Source: Pelodera strongyloides (lineage: Eukaryota > Nematoda > Chromadorea > Rhabditida > Rhabditidae). Taken from it: a DNA stretch of 64,000 nucleotides. The notes under the pieces are model-generated. The model did no database searches, had not been told where the DNA came from, and saw only the letters and a program-made list of their open reading frames with translations. The position numbers and the translations under genes are program-made. Shown piece by piece: positions 11,514 through 23,459 of this stretch. The number at the start of each line of letters is the position of its first letter. The first letter of the stretch is position 1. The stretch lies in the NCBI GenBank assembly GCA_036852015.1, contig JAANDG010000067.1, positions 1-64,000 on the forward strand. Direction: 5' to 3'.

Positions 11514-11684
11514 TTAAAGCGAAATGCTAGCCCCTTTGGAAAATTTGCATATGACAAGCAAATCCTATGTATCCTATGCTAATTTTGCGCGATTGCCGTG
11601 GACGATCGCGCAAAATTAGCATAGGATACATAGGATTTGCTTATCATATGCAAATTTTCCAAAGGGGCTAGCATTTCGCTTTAA
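11514..11684. mobile_element. TTAA-bounded hairpin element (AAAGCGAAATG family), copy 2
   Basis: TTAAAGCGAAATGCTAGCC to GGCTAGCATTTCGCTTTAA, with arms inverted almost base for base around the loop GCGCGATTGCCGTGGACG. The right TTAA (11681-11684) is shared with the next element, which begins there. Confidence 0.9.
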
Positions 11685-11847
11685 AGCGAAATAGCGGCCG
11701 GCCTTTGAAACGCACTGAAGTGTGTTTATACAAGGTGGTGCCAAATTGGGGTCGATTTATTATGCAAATAATGATCATTTGCATACAATACACGGTAGTG
11801 TGATTATTTGACACACAGTTCAACAACCGCCTGTTATACTGCTTTAA
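11681..11847. mobile_element. TTAA MITE abutting the preceding hairpin
   Basis: Starts TTAAAGCGAAATAGCGGCCGG at the right TTAA of the hairpin element and ends CCTGTTATACTGCTTTAA. The left end is of the GAAATAGCGGCC type and the right end of the TGTTATACTGC type, so it looks like a hybrid of the two TTAA subfamilies. Confidence 0.7.
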
Positions 11848-12107
11848 CAGTCCCTGCTTTTGATATTGTAAGTCCCTAACCGTTTACACCATGACTCACG
11901 TGAAGTTTGTTTCTCGCCTAACTTACCCACTGACGCCTTTTATGAAATATGGTATTCTAGTTTTGATTATGTAGTCTTCCAATGGAAAAATCCTGAGTAT
12001 TTTTTTTCGCGTTGACCTGAGCTGAATCCTTACTGGCTTTTTTACGCGTATACTGGAAAACTGTATAGTGGCCGAAATCACAGAAAGCCGTCGTTGGCCC
12101 CTCACCA

Positions 12108-12245
12108 TTTGGTGACCATTTAGTGACCAGTTGTGACAGTTTTCGACGGAAACATGGTCATCACATAATTACGAATTGGTCACCAAATGGGCTGGCCCAC
12201 GAAGAAAACCCAGTGAACCGTCACCAAATGGGTTCACCCATTTCC
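12108..12245. mobile_element. CATTTGGTGACC inverted-repeat element, copy 1
   Basis: Begins CCATTTGGTGACCATTTAGT and ends with AACCGTCACCAAATGGG; an internal GGTCACCAAATGGGCTGGCC is also shared. Related copies lie at 14581-14690 and 22995-23170, and all carry the GGTGACC / GGTCACC words. Confidence 0.65.
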
Positions 12246-13621
12246 TATGAGCTAACGGCTTTCCATAATTTTTGAGCTTTTATATTTTAAGTTTTGTTCT
12301 TGTCGATAGTGCAATGTTACGCAAAGGATGGTCGCTTAGTGTATCATTGCTGTCTAGCTGAGATCTTATCAATATAGTGCATAGGGCAGAGTTCTGTGAA
12401 CAATTTGGCACGTTGTTTGTTCTGGACTAACAATATTACCTACTATATGCAAATTTCGGCACAGTGTGGAACATAATTTGCATATGATACATGGTAATGC
12501 AGTTTCCCGATTAGTTAGTTGGGTACACAGCCAATTTTATTTGAGTATTCACAGTGAGAACGTGAACGCTAAGATTAATGGTGACCAATAAAATGTGAAC
12601 GAGTTTAATGGACTACGCGACTAAACCCATTCAAATTCACATAATAATAATATTTTTAATTATATGTTGTGAATCCATAAATTTTACGTCATGTAGTCCA
12701 TGTGATGATGTAACGCACGATTATTAGAGTTGTGAATAATATAAAATGTTAGGAAATCTTTTAGACCATTAGTGATTTTTGAACCATTAGTGCAGGTAGA
12801 TTTTTGAACAACACTATTCTTTTGTTACTTATAGCTTATCCTTATAAAGTCTCGCCGTGAGGCTAGTTACGCGCGGCTAACGGTAGGCTCAGGACGATAC
12901 GAAAATCGATGCAGAACCACATGACGGTGCGCGGCGAGTTCGCTCTAGGGACACTCTCGAGAACCTGGCGAGGGTCCGGCGAAGACTAAGCGTGTGCGGC
13001 GATATGTTGGCGCAGCCTTTTTTCTGCACCACATACCATCAGTGTTTCGTGTTGAAGCCATACGGCGAGGTTAAGGCAAAACGTTGTTATCCTACATTTC
13101 TAGGAGCATATTCATGCGTTTTTTTTTTGAGTAAAACGTGTGTTCGATCGTATCTCAAAGGAAATGCAAAAAATCGAAAGCCTTGAAACATCGCCGTTAG
13201 TGGGTCAGCACTTTGTTTCGTACACTAAATGCGGATCTTTGGGTATTTATACCTGAGGTTTCCTTGGGATGAAGTTCCCAAGTTCTTATGACAATGAGTA
13301 CCATCACTGTTTATACAATGCACAAGAACAGTTTGATAATTTTTTAAAAACGTGAGACTGCGCAGAGGCCTGCTCATAAAAAGGGGACGCCTGTGCCAGA
13401 CGGACAACGCACTTCGTTATCTATCTGTGCGCAGGGTATGCGCCAGCGGTAAAATATGTGCGCAGTGTATGCGCCAGCGGAAGGATATTAGTCTTGGCGC
13501 ACTGGTGGCGCACATTTCACGCCACATTTCCTGGGTTACGTGCTTTCCAAAAACCTTCAATAATTTTCACGAGGGGCTTCCAACAATCTTGAATCTCCTT
13601 TGTTTTCTGTTGGTTTCAAAG

Positions 13622-13742
13622 TTAAAGCGAAATACCGGCGGGTTTTGGAAACACATCGAGCAAAATAAGATATTCGGGTAACTTAGCATACGCAAGAATT
13701 CAGTTATGCTCGACGCGCTTCAAAAACTGGCCGGTATTTTTA
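13622..13742. mobile_element. TTAA MITE, short copy upstream of the fucosyltransferase
   Basis: TTAAAGCGAAATACCGGCGGG to CAAAAACTGGCCGGTATTTTTAA. The centre is deleted compared with longer copies. It ends about 40 bp before the fucosyltransferase start, so it may supply part of its 5' region. Confidence 0.7.
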
Positions 13743-13780
13743 AGTGTCGGACCCAATTATCATTGTTTCAGGCCGATAGT

Positions 13781-16700
13781 ATGGCTTCAGCCCTACGGAT
13801 ACACTATAAAACAGCTTTGGCTTCTATTCTCCTCTGTCTATTTTTGATATCTTTTATCGTCACAAACGTCAGAAAGAAACCCGCAATAACAGTGTCTACA
13901 TTAAATGGAGATGAGTGAGCTGATTTGAACAAATTTTATTTCTATAATTTATTGTAACTTCACTATTTGAAGCGGCATAACAGCCGATCTTTGAAACGTA
14001 TTATGGACGGTGTGATTATATTAATTGCATACAACATATGAGATTGCCTACATTTCAAAAACCGCTTGTTATATAACTTTAGCTATTTACCTACGGACGT
14101 TCCTGAGCCAGTTACCCCTTTTGTAATCAAACTCATTTCCTTTTTAGGCTACCGAGCACACAAATCGAGGATGAGCGTTTTATTGTAGCGGATTTGCACG
14201 CGTGCAATGCTAAGGTGCGTTTGTGAATAAAATTTTAAGATCAGAACCTGGTGGCGCGCTTACGGCGCACCATTCGCGCTACTATCTATGCCATTTTCTG
14301 CATCACTTAGGTACCCGAAGGAACGCAGTTTGCATATAATTCATGGTAATATAGTACGTTCCTTATATATTTATGCAATAATTATGAAAAAAATCGGCTT
14401 ACTTTTAAAAATTAATAACATATTTTAGAAGGGCGGCGGTGTTGGAAACATTGTTTTCGAGATGATTTCTTTCGCGTCAATAGCTCAACAAATCGGAAGG
14501 TGAGCAATATCTATGCCAAGTCAAAATTTATGCACTAGTGTGGTATTAATATTAGTGTAATTTAACCCTACGAAGGAAAAGGGTGAGCCCATTTGGAGAC
14601 GGTTCACTGTTTTTTCATGGGCCAGCCCATTTGGTGGCCACTTCGTGACCATGTGATCGAAACCGTGATCAGCTGGTCACCAAATGTTCAAACTTATTAT
14701 TTATAATTTTCGAGGTACACTACATAGTTTTAGTGCGTTTTTATATAGTGTTGTTTAAAGCGAAATAGGGGGCCGGTTTTGCATCGTGGACAACTAAATT
14801 CTTACGCATTTATGCTAATTTGCTCGAATTTAGCCGATTTTTATTCTAATTTATGTTCACTTGCATAAGCTGCATAAGAATGCTGGTGTACCCTATGCGT
14901 TTCAAAAACCGGCCAGTGTTCGCTTTGAAAAGAATGTTTGGGACATTATTTGAAGAGTCCGAATGTTTGGACTAAAAGTAGTAATTCTTCACGATCTTAT
15001 TATTTATTACTTTTGCGGTGCACTACTTATGTTGTTTTTTATATTGTTTAATAATGCGATTGGTAATATGTAAACAGTTTATTGCCTTGAGGACGCCAGC
15101 AATCTACGCGGACTCTGAGATGTGCCTGTCCAAAATTCGTAAATATAGTCAACATATGCCAGGACTTGCCAAGGGATTTGCATACGTAAACAGGCCGGTG
15201 GGGTTTAAAGCGGTGAAGCCGTGGTTTGAGAATGCCTGCATCACTGCATAATACATTCTTTTTCTGTATATGCAAATTTGTGTCCTTCAACGTGCCGGCA
15301 CTGTACACAACTTTAAAAACGCCCTAAATGACACAGAAATTGCCATAGTATGCTTGAAAATGGACTTGGCCCACTTGGCTAGCACCACGCCGTCAAAAAA
15401 AGGTGCAATTCAAGGTGTACCTATCCCTTTAAAGGCACCCACGCGATTGCGTACAGTTTCGCAGTGAACCTCACACCCGAATGTGTGCCAGGACCCCGCC
15501 GCGCACAACAAATTTTTCATAACCATCAATTACTATCTATTATATATTTTCAGTGGCTATTCTGGTATCCGCATCGCGCGCCTCGCGATCAGCAGTGTTT
15601 TGAATATTTCGACGCGGGCCTCCTATTTGGGGGCATGTGGAAAAATACTATAATCGCAACCGACCTCAGATACCTACAGGTATGAACATAGGGGGTTTAG
15701 TACCAGTGCAACGAAAGTTCGAATCATAATGGCACAGTATTTTTTGCAATTTCCAAACAAGGACTTGAAACACATCGAGAACACCAGAATTCCTATGCAT
15801 ATGCAGCTTACGCAAATGAACATAAATTAGAATAAAAAATCGAGCTAAATTCGAACAACTTTGCATAAGTACAAAATACGTAACGATTCAGCTGTACACG
15901 ATGCGTTTTCATAAACCGGCCGGTATTTCGCTTTAAATTTAATTCCAGAATTACAAATTCCTCGAGTCGACACCTAGTTATGTGATTGAACGGCGCTTGG
16001 AAATGACCAAGAATTTGACTGAAATGGCGAATCAAATATTAGTTAGCGGGATTGAAAAAGACACGCAGTCACATAGGTTGGTTAGCTTCTTTAACCGCGA
16101 AGGTGAAGTATGCCAACTTTGTGCGGCGGACATAAATTGTGTGCCTATGGTGCCCGGGCGTGTGCCAAAAGTGAGCGAAAGGTATACCATACAATTTATT
16201 CAAATCAACAATTCAACTTAGGCTGTGTGTGCACACGAGGCGTGGCGATTTTGTAACTGAGCAATTTCATTTGGCCTCCGAAAACCGGTCAACGGTCGAA
16301 GGAAGTTTGTATATAATCGAACAGTGTGAGGTTTATTTTGGTGTTATGCAAATTTTGGGGAGGGAGGGCGAGAGAGAGAGAGGGAGAGAGAGACTGAGTA
16401 GGAGTGAGAGGGAGAGCTAGAGTAACCTCATACTTCGCTTAACTTTTAAGTTGCATGCTCCCCTTATATTCCAGTAAAACGCCAAGGAAAAGCATCAATT
16501 CATATCGTAGTGCTTGGGCAAGATCATAAATGGAACACGGAAACGTTCCATGGTGAGTTAAATCCTAATGCGGGCCGTTTTGTGAAACACATCGATTTGA
16601 CCAGCATTCTTATGCAGCGTATGCAAATTAACGTAAATTAGAATAAAAAAAAGTAACCTAAATTCAAATGATCATAGATACGTAAGAATTCAGTTGTCCA

Positions 16701-17430
16701 CGATGCGTTTCAAGAACCGGCCTGTATGTCGCTTTAATAACAAAATGATAATTTTTACTTCAAGACTGGCTGTGTACACGAAAATTACCTTTGCTTCCGC
16801 GCACCGCTTTTTCCGGTTTTCAATCAGTCGTTGCGCCAACTTTTCGCCGCGCATTTTTTCGTGCCAGGGTTTCGCCGGCACCATCCGAGTTTTGTCAGTT
16901 TAAACATCTCTCAAAGTTTCATGGTTAGTTAAGAGGCTTTTGGTGCAAATCAAATTCCCACCTATCTTTGTTCATTATGAATTATAAAGCCTCCTGTTTC
17001 AGATCCCCAATTTTCGAATTATAAAATCAGCATCGCTAACTACGGTAGTGACCAGCCTTCTATGATCGATTGGGCATTTGCTAAAAAGCAGTGCGATACC
17101 GTATACTTGACAGGTAACTATGGCTTAGGTTAATTTTTACGAGAAAAAACCAAACACCTTTTTTTTCTTTTTACTGGACAACTTTTCTTTGTATGTATGT
17201 AAATCGTGTGCCCTTCTGTGCCGTATTTTTTCATAGTCTACAGTTCACCAACCACGTGTCATATCTCTTTGCAAATTGATCTAGTTTTAGCCTCAATATC
17301 GTCTTATGGCTACTGGTTGGCGTATGTCTCGCGTGGGCACGATGTTTACTACAGAAAAGCGTATTCAAAATATGAACCGCAACAGCCAGTCGAAATCTGG
17401 CCTCCTCAGTGGAAAGCTTTAAATGTTTGA
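13781..17430 (+). CDS. Alpha-1,2-fucosyltransferase (glycosyltransferase family 11)
   Basis: Ten exons: 13781-13914, 14148-14214, 14429-14499, 15092-15185, 15554-15679, 15949-16181, 16222-16325, 16475-16552, 17003-17113, 17291-17430. Total 1158 bp, 385 residues, all phases correct. Residues about 11-30 are a hydrophobic type II signal anchor, expected for a Golgi enzyme. The GDP-fucose fold shows KGGGVGNIVFEMISFASIA near residue 70 (the G-x-G-N-x-x-F element), a YLQNYKFLE helix, and CVHTRRGDFV at about residues 244-253 (the H-x-R-R-x-D motif of GT11). Near the end are QPSMIDWAFAKKCDTVYLT-like and SSYGYWLAY motifs. C. elegans has many such genes (fut-2 group). The start follows TTTCAG about 10 bp upstream, fitting trans-splicing. 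Introns are crowded with TTAA MITEs. The exact acceptor sugar is unknown. Confidence 0.93.
13968..14084. mobile_element. TTAA MITE (ATAACAGCCG family)
   Basis: AAGCGGCATAACAGCCGAT on the left and CCGCTTGTTATATAACTTTA on the right, inside fucosyltransferase intron 1. The ends are degraded from AAAGCGGTATAACAGCCGG. Confidence 0.6.
14581..14690. mobile_element. CATTTGGTGACC inverted-repeat element, copy 2
   Basis: Contains GAGCCCATTTGGAGACGG, GGCCAGCCCATTTGGTGG and CTGGTCACCAAATG in a fucosyltransferase intron. It is the same family as 12108-12245. Confidence 0.6.
14755..14937. mobile_element. TTAA MITE (CCGGTTTTTGAAAC family)
   Basis: TTAAAGCGAAATAGGGGGCCGG to AACCGGCCAGTGTTCGCTTT in a fucosyltransferase intron. 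The middle keeps TAGCCGATTTTTATTC and AAGAATGCTGGTGTA. Confidence 0.75.
15768..15936. mobile_element. TTAA MITE, left end decayed
   Basis: Internal GAAACACATCGAGAACACC and a right end CCGGCCGGTATTTCGCTTTAA. It ends only 12 bp before the exon starting at 15949, so the element supplies the pyrimidine-rich DNA before that splice acceptor. Confidence 0.7.
16363..16420. repeat. GA-rich microsatellite
   Basis: GAGAGA, GGGAGA and GAGAGG units in a fucosyltransferase intron, in the complementary orientation to the CT runs of the transporter gene. Confidence 0.85.
16566..16737. mobile_element. TTAA MITE (CCGGTTTTTGAAAC family)
   Basis: Left end GCGGGCCGTTTTGTGAAACA, right end GAACCGGCCTGTATGTCGCTTTAA-like, in a fucosyltransferase intron. 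Both ends have drifted from consensus. Confidence 0.65.
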
Positions 17431-17757
17431 TTGTCTAGCATATTATATTACAACTAACTGGGGTGACCGCTCAGGCTCTAAAACCGACCCTAGCGATGGT
17501 AGGTAGAGCCTAGAATTTGGTAAGTACCATAGCGAAGGTAGGTTCCCACCAATACCCGTGAAAAACCTCCCGTACTCTCAAAAATGGTACGTACCCTGGT
17601 GAGGCGGAGTTACTTTAGGATCATCAAACCTTATTTGTGAATACAATTTTAACTAACGTCTTTGAGTCTTATTACAGGTATCGTTCATTAGCTATATGAT
17701 ATGGTCTAGTTATGTGCACTGATTATTTTCTTAGCGACACACAGCGCTAACTTACAT

Positions 17758-18079
17758 TTAAAGCGGCATAACAGCTGGTTCTTCAAGCATGATTTGAACA
17801 ACTGCATACATATATTGATTTCCATTGTTTTATTATCAAATCACCTGTCCTGTTTGCTAATCAACGACAACACGACGAGTTATATACTACTTTCTTTTCA
17901 TCATTTCATTGTGATGCACACCCTGTGGTGTTATTTAATAAATAAATAAATAAATACGTATTATGGGAAATGAGGTCGATGATCCGATTAGTTATTCTAT
18001 TCATGCTCATTTGAGTATAATACGTGGGAATACCATTATTCAACATATTTTTCTAAAACCGGCTGATATGCCACTTTAA
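17758..18079. mobile_element. TTAA MITE interrupted by a 140 bp insert
   Basis: TTAAAGCGGCATAACAGCTGG at the left and CCGGCTGATATGCCACTTTAA at the right. The middle (17815-17956) is a different repeat that recurs in the opposite orientation at 35648-35788 without these ends. The order therefore suggests insertion of the second repeat into the first. Confidence 0.7.
17815..17956. repeat. 140 bp dispersed repeat with (AAAT)n tail, copy 1
   Basis: Runs from TTTCCATTGTTTTATTATCA through CACCCTGTGGTGTTATTTAA to AATAAATAAATAAATAAATA. It is nearly identical, as a reverse complement, to 35648-35788. A tail of four-base A-rich units is typical of retroposed or SINE-like DNA, but no pol III box was recognised. 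Confidence 0.75.
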
Positions 18080-19037
18080 ACATATGATGACGGGTATTGT
18101 CTTACAGGTTCTTTCATGTTGTTTCATATAGTTTTTTTTTGTCATTTCTACGATTTAATAAAAGTTGTGTTTTGTTAGTAAATGTTGTAAGCAGTTATGA
18201 CGAAATAAATAGCCTAAGCCTAGGCGCTAAGACGCCGTGTTTCACCAAATCCCTAACGGGGCCCTCAGGAGACGTAGGAAAAAATTTGCTACTACAAACG
18301 CAAAACAAAATAGAAAAACCCAAACTATGTTAGCGCTCTCTTCAAAATTCAAAATCAACAAAACTCATATAACTTTATTCATAAAACTCTGTGACAAGAC
18401 ATAATAACGACTATTAATAATAAAATTCAGGTTTCAATCAATAAATGCAGTGGACAAGCAAAAAGTGAGCAAAGAGATATCGAAAAACTTAGAAAAATAA
18501 TTCTTAGAAAAATTGAAAAGTTCAATAAAAACTAGCATAAATTAGTAAAGTTCATAGAAGAAATTGGAAAATTTGCATATTTGCGTAAGATCTAAAGTAC
18601 GATACGAATTCCTGCTGGGTCCCTGGCATGGGCCCTACCGCATATAAAGAGGTATGACATACAATTTGGGTAATGTATGCTGAATGTCTTCATTTACATT
18701 TATTATATGGAAATTTAAGTGTTCTTCGGGCTTCTAGGCATGGAACGCAATTTGCATATAATACATGGAGTTTGAGCATACTTTTCACAAACCACATACT
18801 ATACCACTTTAACATACAACGCTCAGGGAAAAAGAAAATACAAAAAAATGCTCGAGAGAACCCGCAATTATTTGTGTTATTAATTGTCACAATTATTAAT
18901 ATTCATGTTATTCAACTAATTTGACAAAGGTTATAGATATAATGTCTACCGTGTACATCTCACTGACTTCTGGGCTACCGTAATACAATTTAGAATACGT
19001 GAAAATTAGCATATTCATTAGCATAAAAGAAACACTG

Positions 19038-22000
19038 CTATGAACTTTCCCTATCCGTCCCATTGAGTGCCCCAGCATTTGCTGAAATAAAAATAATCGG
19101 TAAAACAGCCGGTTTTTTAAACGTGTGGCACAGAGCCTTCCAATGTATTGTATTCACGCAATCTGCATATTGGAAACACGGTAGTCCAACACAAGTTTTT
19201 AAAGTAGTATTATACAAAACTAGAGAATTGGACTTCGCCAGCTCAAAGGAGAATTTAAAATTCCCGGCAACGCGCGACGCGCAAGTAAGTAGCGGTGCGT
19301 GTTCCAAAAAAATCAGTAAATATATTACTGTAAATAACGAACCTTGATCGAGTTCCCTGACTAACGTGCTCATATTGTTGGTGATTTGATCAGCGGCTTG
19401 TAGTAAATCTCCCTGAAGAGACGAGGCCGGCAGAGAGCCAGCGCGGAACGCGGAAGATACCTAGAGCAGAGTATCGTAAGACATAAAAAGTACCGTAAGT
19501 TCCGTAAGTACATAAGACATCTAGAGAAAATTCGTCAGACAACTAGGGGTAGTTAAGAAGACCTCATCCATAGTACCACTAAAGAACACCCAGAGTACCG
19601 TAATCACGTAAGACGAATACGAACTACAGTACCTTGTTTCCAACTCCGCTTAGCGATTCGGGAAGATTTCCAAGGGAAATGGACGGTTGTCCCGTTCCTT
19701 GGCTGAATCCGCCCGGAGTCTGAAGAAAAAAAAGGGGTAGGAAACAGTAATCGTTACTTTTATAGATTTAAAGCGGTACAACAGCCGGTTTTTGAAATTT
19801 ATCCTAGACACTGTATTCCCATGAGCATATGTGAATGCAGTCGTCCAAAACCCGCTTCAAAAAGCGACTGTTATATCGCTTAAAAGTAAATAGAGGGAGA
19901 TGGACTTATGTATCGTGTCATCTTTGGGCGGGAGAGGGTTGCCACACCTTAGAGTTACCACACCCGGGAGAGAGTTACCAAGTTACCACATCGCAAAATG
20001 ATTGCTTCCATTTGGCGCAACTGTTGCGCACAAGTAGGGTACCGCACCCTTATTGTGAGCCACCTACACGCCACTTTTTCGTCGTCGCACACATTTTCAC
20101 GGCGCAGATGGCGAAGTCAATAACGGTAGAGCGGCAGGCACGGAGAGTGATTCCAAGAAAAATCAATGTAATCCCTTACAAACTGCAAAGAAAATCAATC
20201 GATACTCACATTGAGCTGTGCCATCAGCTGTTCCAGTTGCATCATCAAATCTCTGCGTCTCTCCTGCATCACGAACATCTTCTCCTCCAGATGCGATTTG
20301 CGTTCCCGGAGCCCGGTCAGCTGACCGTCTTCGGATACAAACTACAAAAGGCAATTGAGTACAAACTACAAACACTAGGATACAAACTACAAGCATTTGG
20401 TTTTATTACAAGCAGGGGACACTAACTAGCACATCTGAAGCGCGCGTGTGGCGTTCTTGTCGCCGCGCCTGCCGCGCCCCGTGAAACTTTTGCGAAAGAG
20501 GGAATTTGCTAAATCAACGTTCGCTTACAAAAACTCCAATCTCTCACTTTCTCTCTCTCTAAAATACAGTACCTGGTTCTCCAACCGTGCCATCTCTCTC
20601 ATCATCTGTGTGTTCTCTTCTTCCAGTTGCGCGATCATCGCTCGTTCATCCATTGGTCGATCCAAAGCACGCGACGCGCCACCGGCTCCCAGAGGATACT
20701 GTAATCGATATTTCAATCAATAATTTTTATATTTGACGTAAATTCTCAAAATTCAAGTTCTTACAATGGCTTTTGTCAACGTTATTTTAAAGCGCTAGAG
20801 CATTTCGCTAGTGAATTTACGCCGAGAAACTTCTGCTCCTGAGCCATAACGAACTACAGACAAAATTTACGTATAAACTAAAAACTAATTCTTCCATGTA
20901 AACTACAAACTAAACAATACCTCGGCCCGCCCACTCAGCTTGGCTGAGTATCGCGCGATTAGCTTGTGCTCGTCGTCAAGGTGTCCGTTGGTGGCAATCT
21001 GACCGGGCAGGAGGACAGGGGAGGAGGGCCACTCGGGGAGGGGTTCTTGATGGTGTTTCCTGTAAAGCTAAGGGTAAAGGTTAAAGTATAAACTACAAAC
21101 TACAATTGGTTTTCACGATTACGCCGGTTTATAAGTGAAAAAAGGTAATCTTAGCTGCAGTTGTATTTGTAATATACTGAACTCTGCGTGGGTGTACTGT
21201 ATTTTAAGCGCGACCCTTCTGTACAGTCCTCGAGAATAATTCGTTTGTATAAGCAGGATTCAACTCTTACCGTAAGGTGGTAGGTGTCGCTGGTACGATA
21301 TTTGTTAACTCAAGAGGCCGTGGAGGCCGGTCAGCTATAGAAGGGTTTATCTGAAAGAAAAACGTGCTAGAAACTGAAATACTGCGCTATTTTTGTCAGC
21401 TGCATCCTTGAAACAGCTGACTGAAACGTTGAAAACAGCTGACTGCTGACTGCTGACTGATGACTGCTGACTGCTGACTGATGACTGCTGACTGCTGACT
21501 GCTGACTGCTGAATGCTTACTGCAGTGCTTACTGCTGACTGCTACATTACTCAGTTGAAAACAGAATGATGAAAAAGGACGAACAATTCAGATAGATGGA
21601 AGGTAAACGTATAAAAGAAAAATGAAGCGGTTAAACTTGAAGAATAATAGGCGCAGTGAAAAATGACTCAATATCTCAAAAGAAATAATATTGAAGGCTC
21701 AGGCCCACGTATAGAGTTTTCCCCAATTATTCTGTGAAAAAACTCCCGAATTACTAAAACATGGCTGCGAAAACCGTTTTGCACTTCGGGTGATTTATTT
21801 GCAAATGAAGATCCACAACTAGTTACTGTAGTCAGCATGCAAAAATCGCCAAACTCTGGTTTCTGGACGTGCAAAGGTTGAAACCCCAAAAGAATATGTT
21901 AACATTGATTAACATTGAACATTGAGTAAAAAATCAGTAATATTATATTTACCTTGGGGGTCGGTCGCGACTTGGCCGCAGAAGGGATGCACTGTAGGGA

Positions 22001-23427
22001 TTTGTGTATGGAATGTGCAAGTTGCTTAGTGGGAGATTTCTAAAAATGGAAATTTGTCGTAATTTAAAAAATTTGTGGCAACCGTACATTGTGGGCAATA
22101 ACAGCTATTTTTCATATGGGAATAGAGCTTACAAAATACGTTTAAAGAACCGGCTGTTATATCGCTTTAAGATCAAAAAATAAAGTGAATAAGAACGCAC
22201 ATAGCTCGAGTACTCCTTCATCTCATGTTCATTTGAATGATTCTGCGAGGTTCGACCTCTCCAGAAACAGTTTTGACATAATTGATAATTGGGACACCGC
22301 TGGCACTTGTAGCGGAAACCGTTGAACGATCGTACCTGAAAAGGTTTCTATTTTATAACAGTGAACAAATACATAGGCATGAACGTTATGCCAAAGTACT
22401 AAAGAGAAAGGGTATACATAAGTAACATAGGTTAGCATTCTAATAATGTCGTTAGATAATATATATATATAGACTTTACCACAAGTTCCGCAGGACAAAT
22501 GCTCCGAATAGGAGTCGAACCTACGACTCACTAATTATGTTCTGGAACCCGCGCCTTACACCACTCGGCCATAACAAAGCGCACAAGAAGTGGGCATAGT
22601 TATGCTTAGGACTAGACGTTAGGTTGGTTGAACTTAGGTTTAGGTTTAAACTCTGTTCTTGACTATATGTGATAATACCAAGGGTCTTATATCTGAACTG
22701 CCCCTGAACACCGATGAATCAAACTAGTGCACGCAATATGTGCGCTATAGACACGCCATTGGTGCGCATGTGCGGCAACTGCGCTTTCGCGTTGATGTCT
22801 AAAACGTGATTCATTATTATAGTTAGTGTTTTGAAGAATTTCTTACCTGACACCCATCACATACCACCGGATGGTAAACGTGTTCCACCGCTGACATCCT
22901 GTGTAGCAGCGGTAACCACATAATACAAGGAGGGCACGGATCGGACATAAACACATCCAGAAAATGATTGAGCGTAACTTTGGCGTCCTGAAAAATTTAC
23001 CACTAAATGGTTTTCACCGAGGGAACCATGTGTTGCCCGGTAACTGACCCTTTGGCGACCACTTCGAGACTGTTTTGTGACCACTTGTAGACGGCCTTAG
23101 AGAAACAGTGGTCACCCACTGGTCAGCTCACGAAAAAAAACGGGAATCGTCGTCAAATGGTTCATCCAATAACTATGAAGGTGCCAAGCATCACAATATA
23201 ATATTAGACATGGGTTACGGTATACTAACCTTGGGAAAGCACTGGGATACCGTCGCTTCGCTAAATCCAAACGTGGGAGCTTCAAATACCGCAGTTGTAA
23301 GTGATAGAGCCTGAAGTGAATAAGTACGTTTCAAAGGGTTTACTAAAAAACGAGCTGGTTAACTGCGAGATGTGATTACTGAGCAATTTCGGCACAACAC
23401 ACACACACACACACGCACACGCACAAT

Positions 23428-23459
<32 letters not shown>

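Larger units (their letters stand above)
7977..13780. other. Gene-free region between the transporter and the fucosyltransferase
   Basis: No spliced coding gene could be built here on either strand; open frames are short and match repeats. The region holds several TTAA-bounded elements, one GGCCGTATTCAC inverted-repeat element, two interstitial telomere arrays, one TTTGGTGACC element and GC-rich patches, which are listed separately. It should include the transporter promoter at its left end and the fucosyltransferase promoter at its right end. Confidence 0.6.
17431..19037. other. Gene-free gap between fucosyltransferase and dyb-1 (convergent 3' ends)
   Basis: No coding exons seen. It holds the 3' untranslated regions of two convergent genes, a TTAA MITE carrying a nested insert, and a short GCCTAAGCCTAGGC motif near 18211. 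The rest is AT-rich. Confidence 0.6.
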
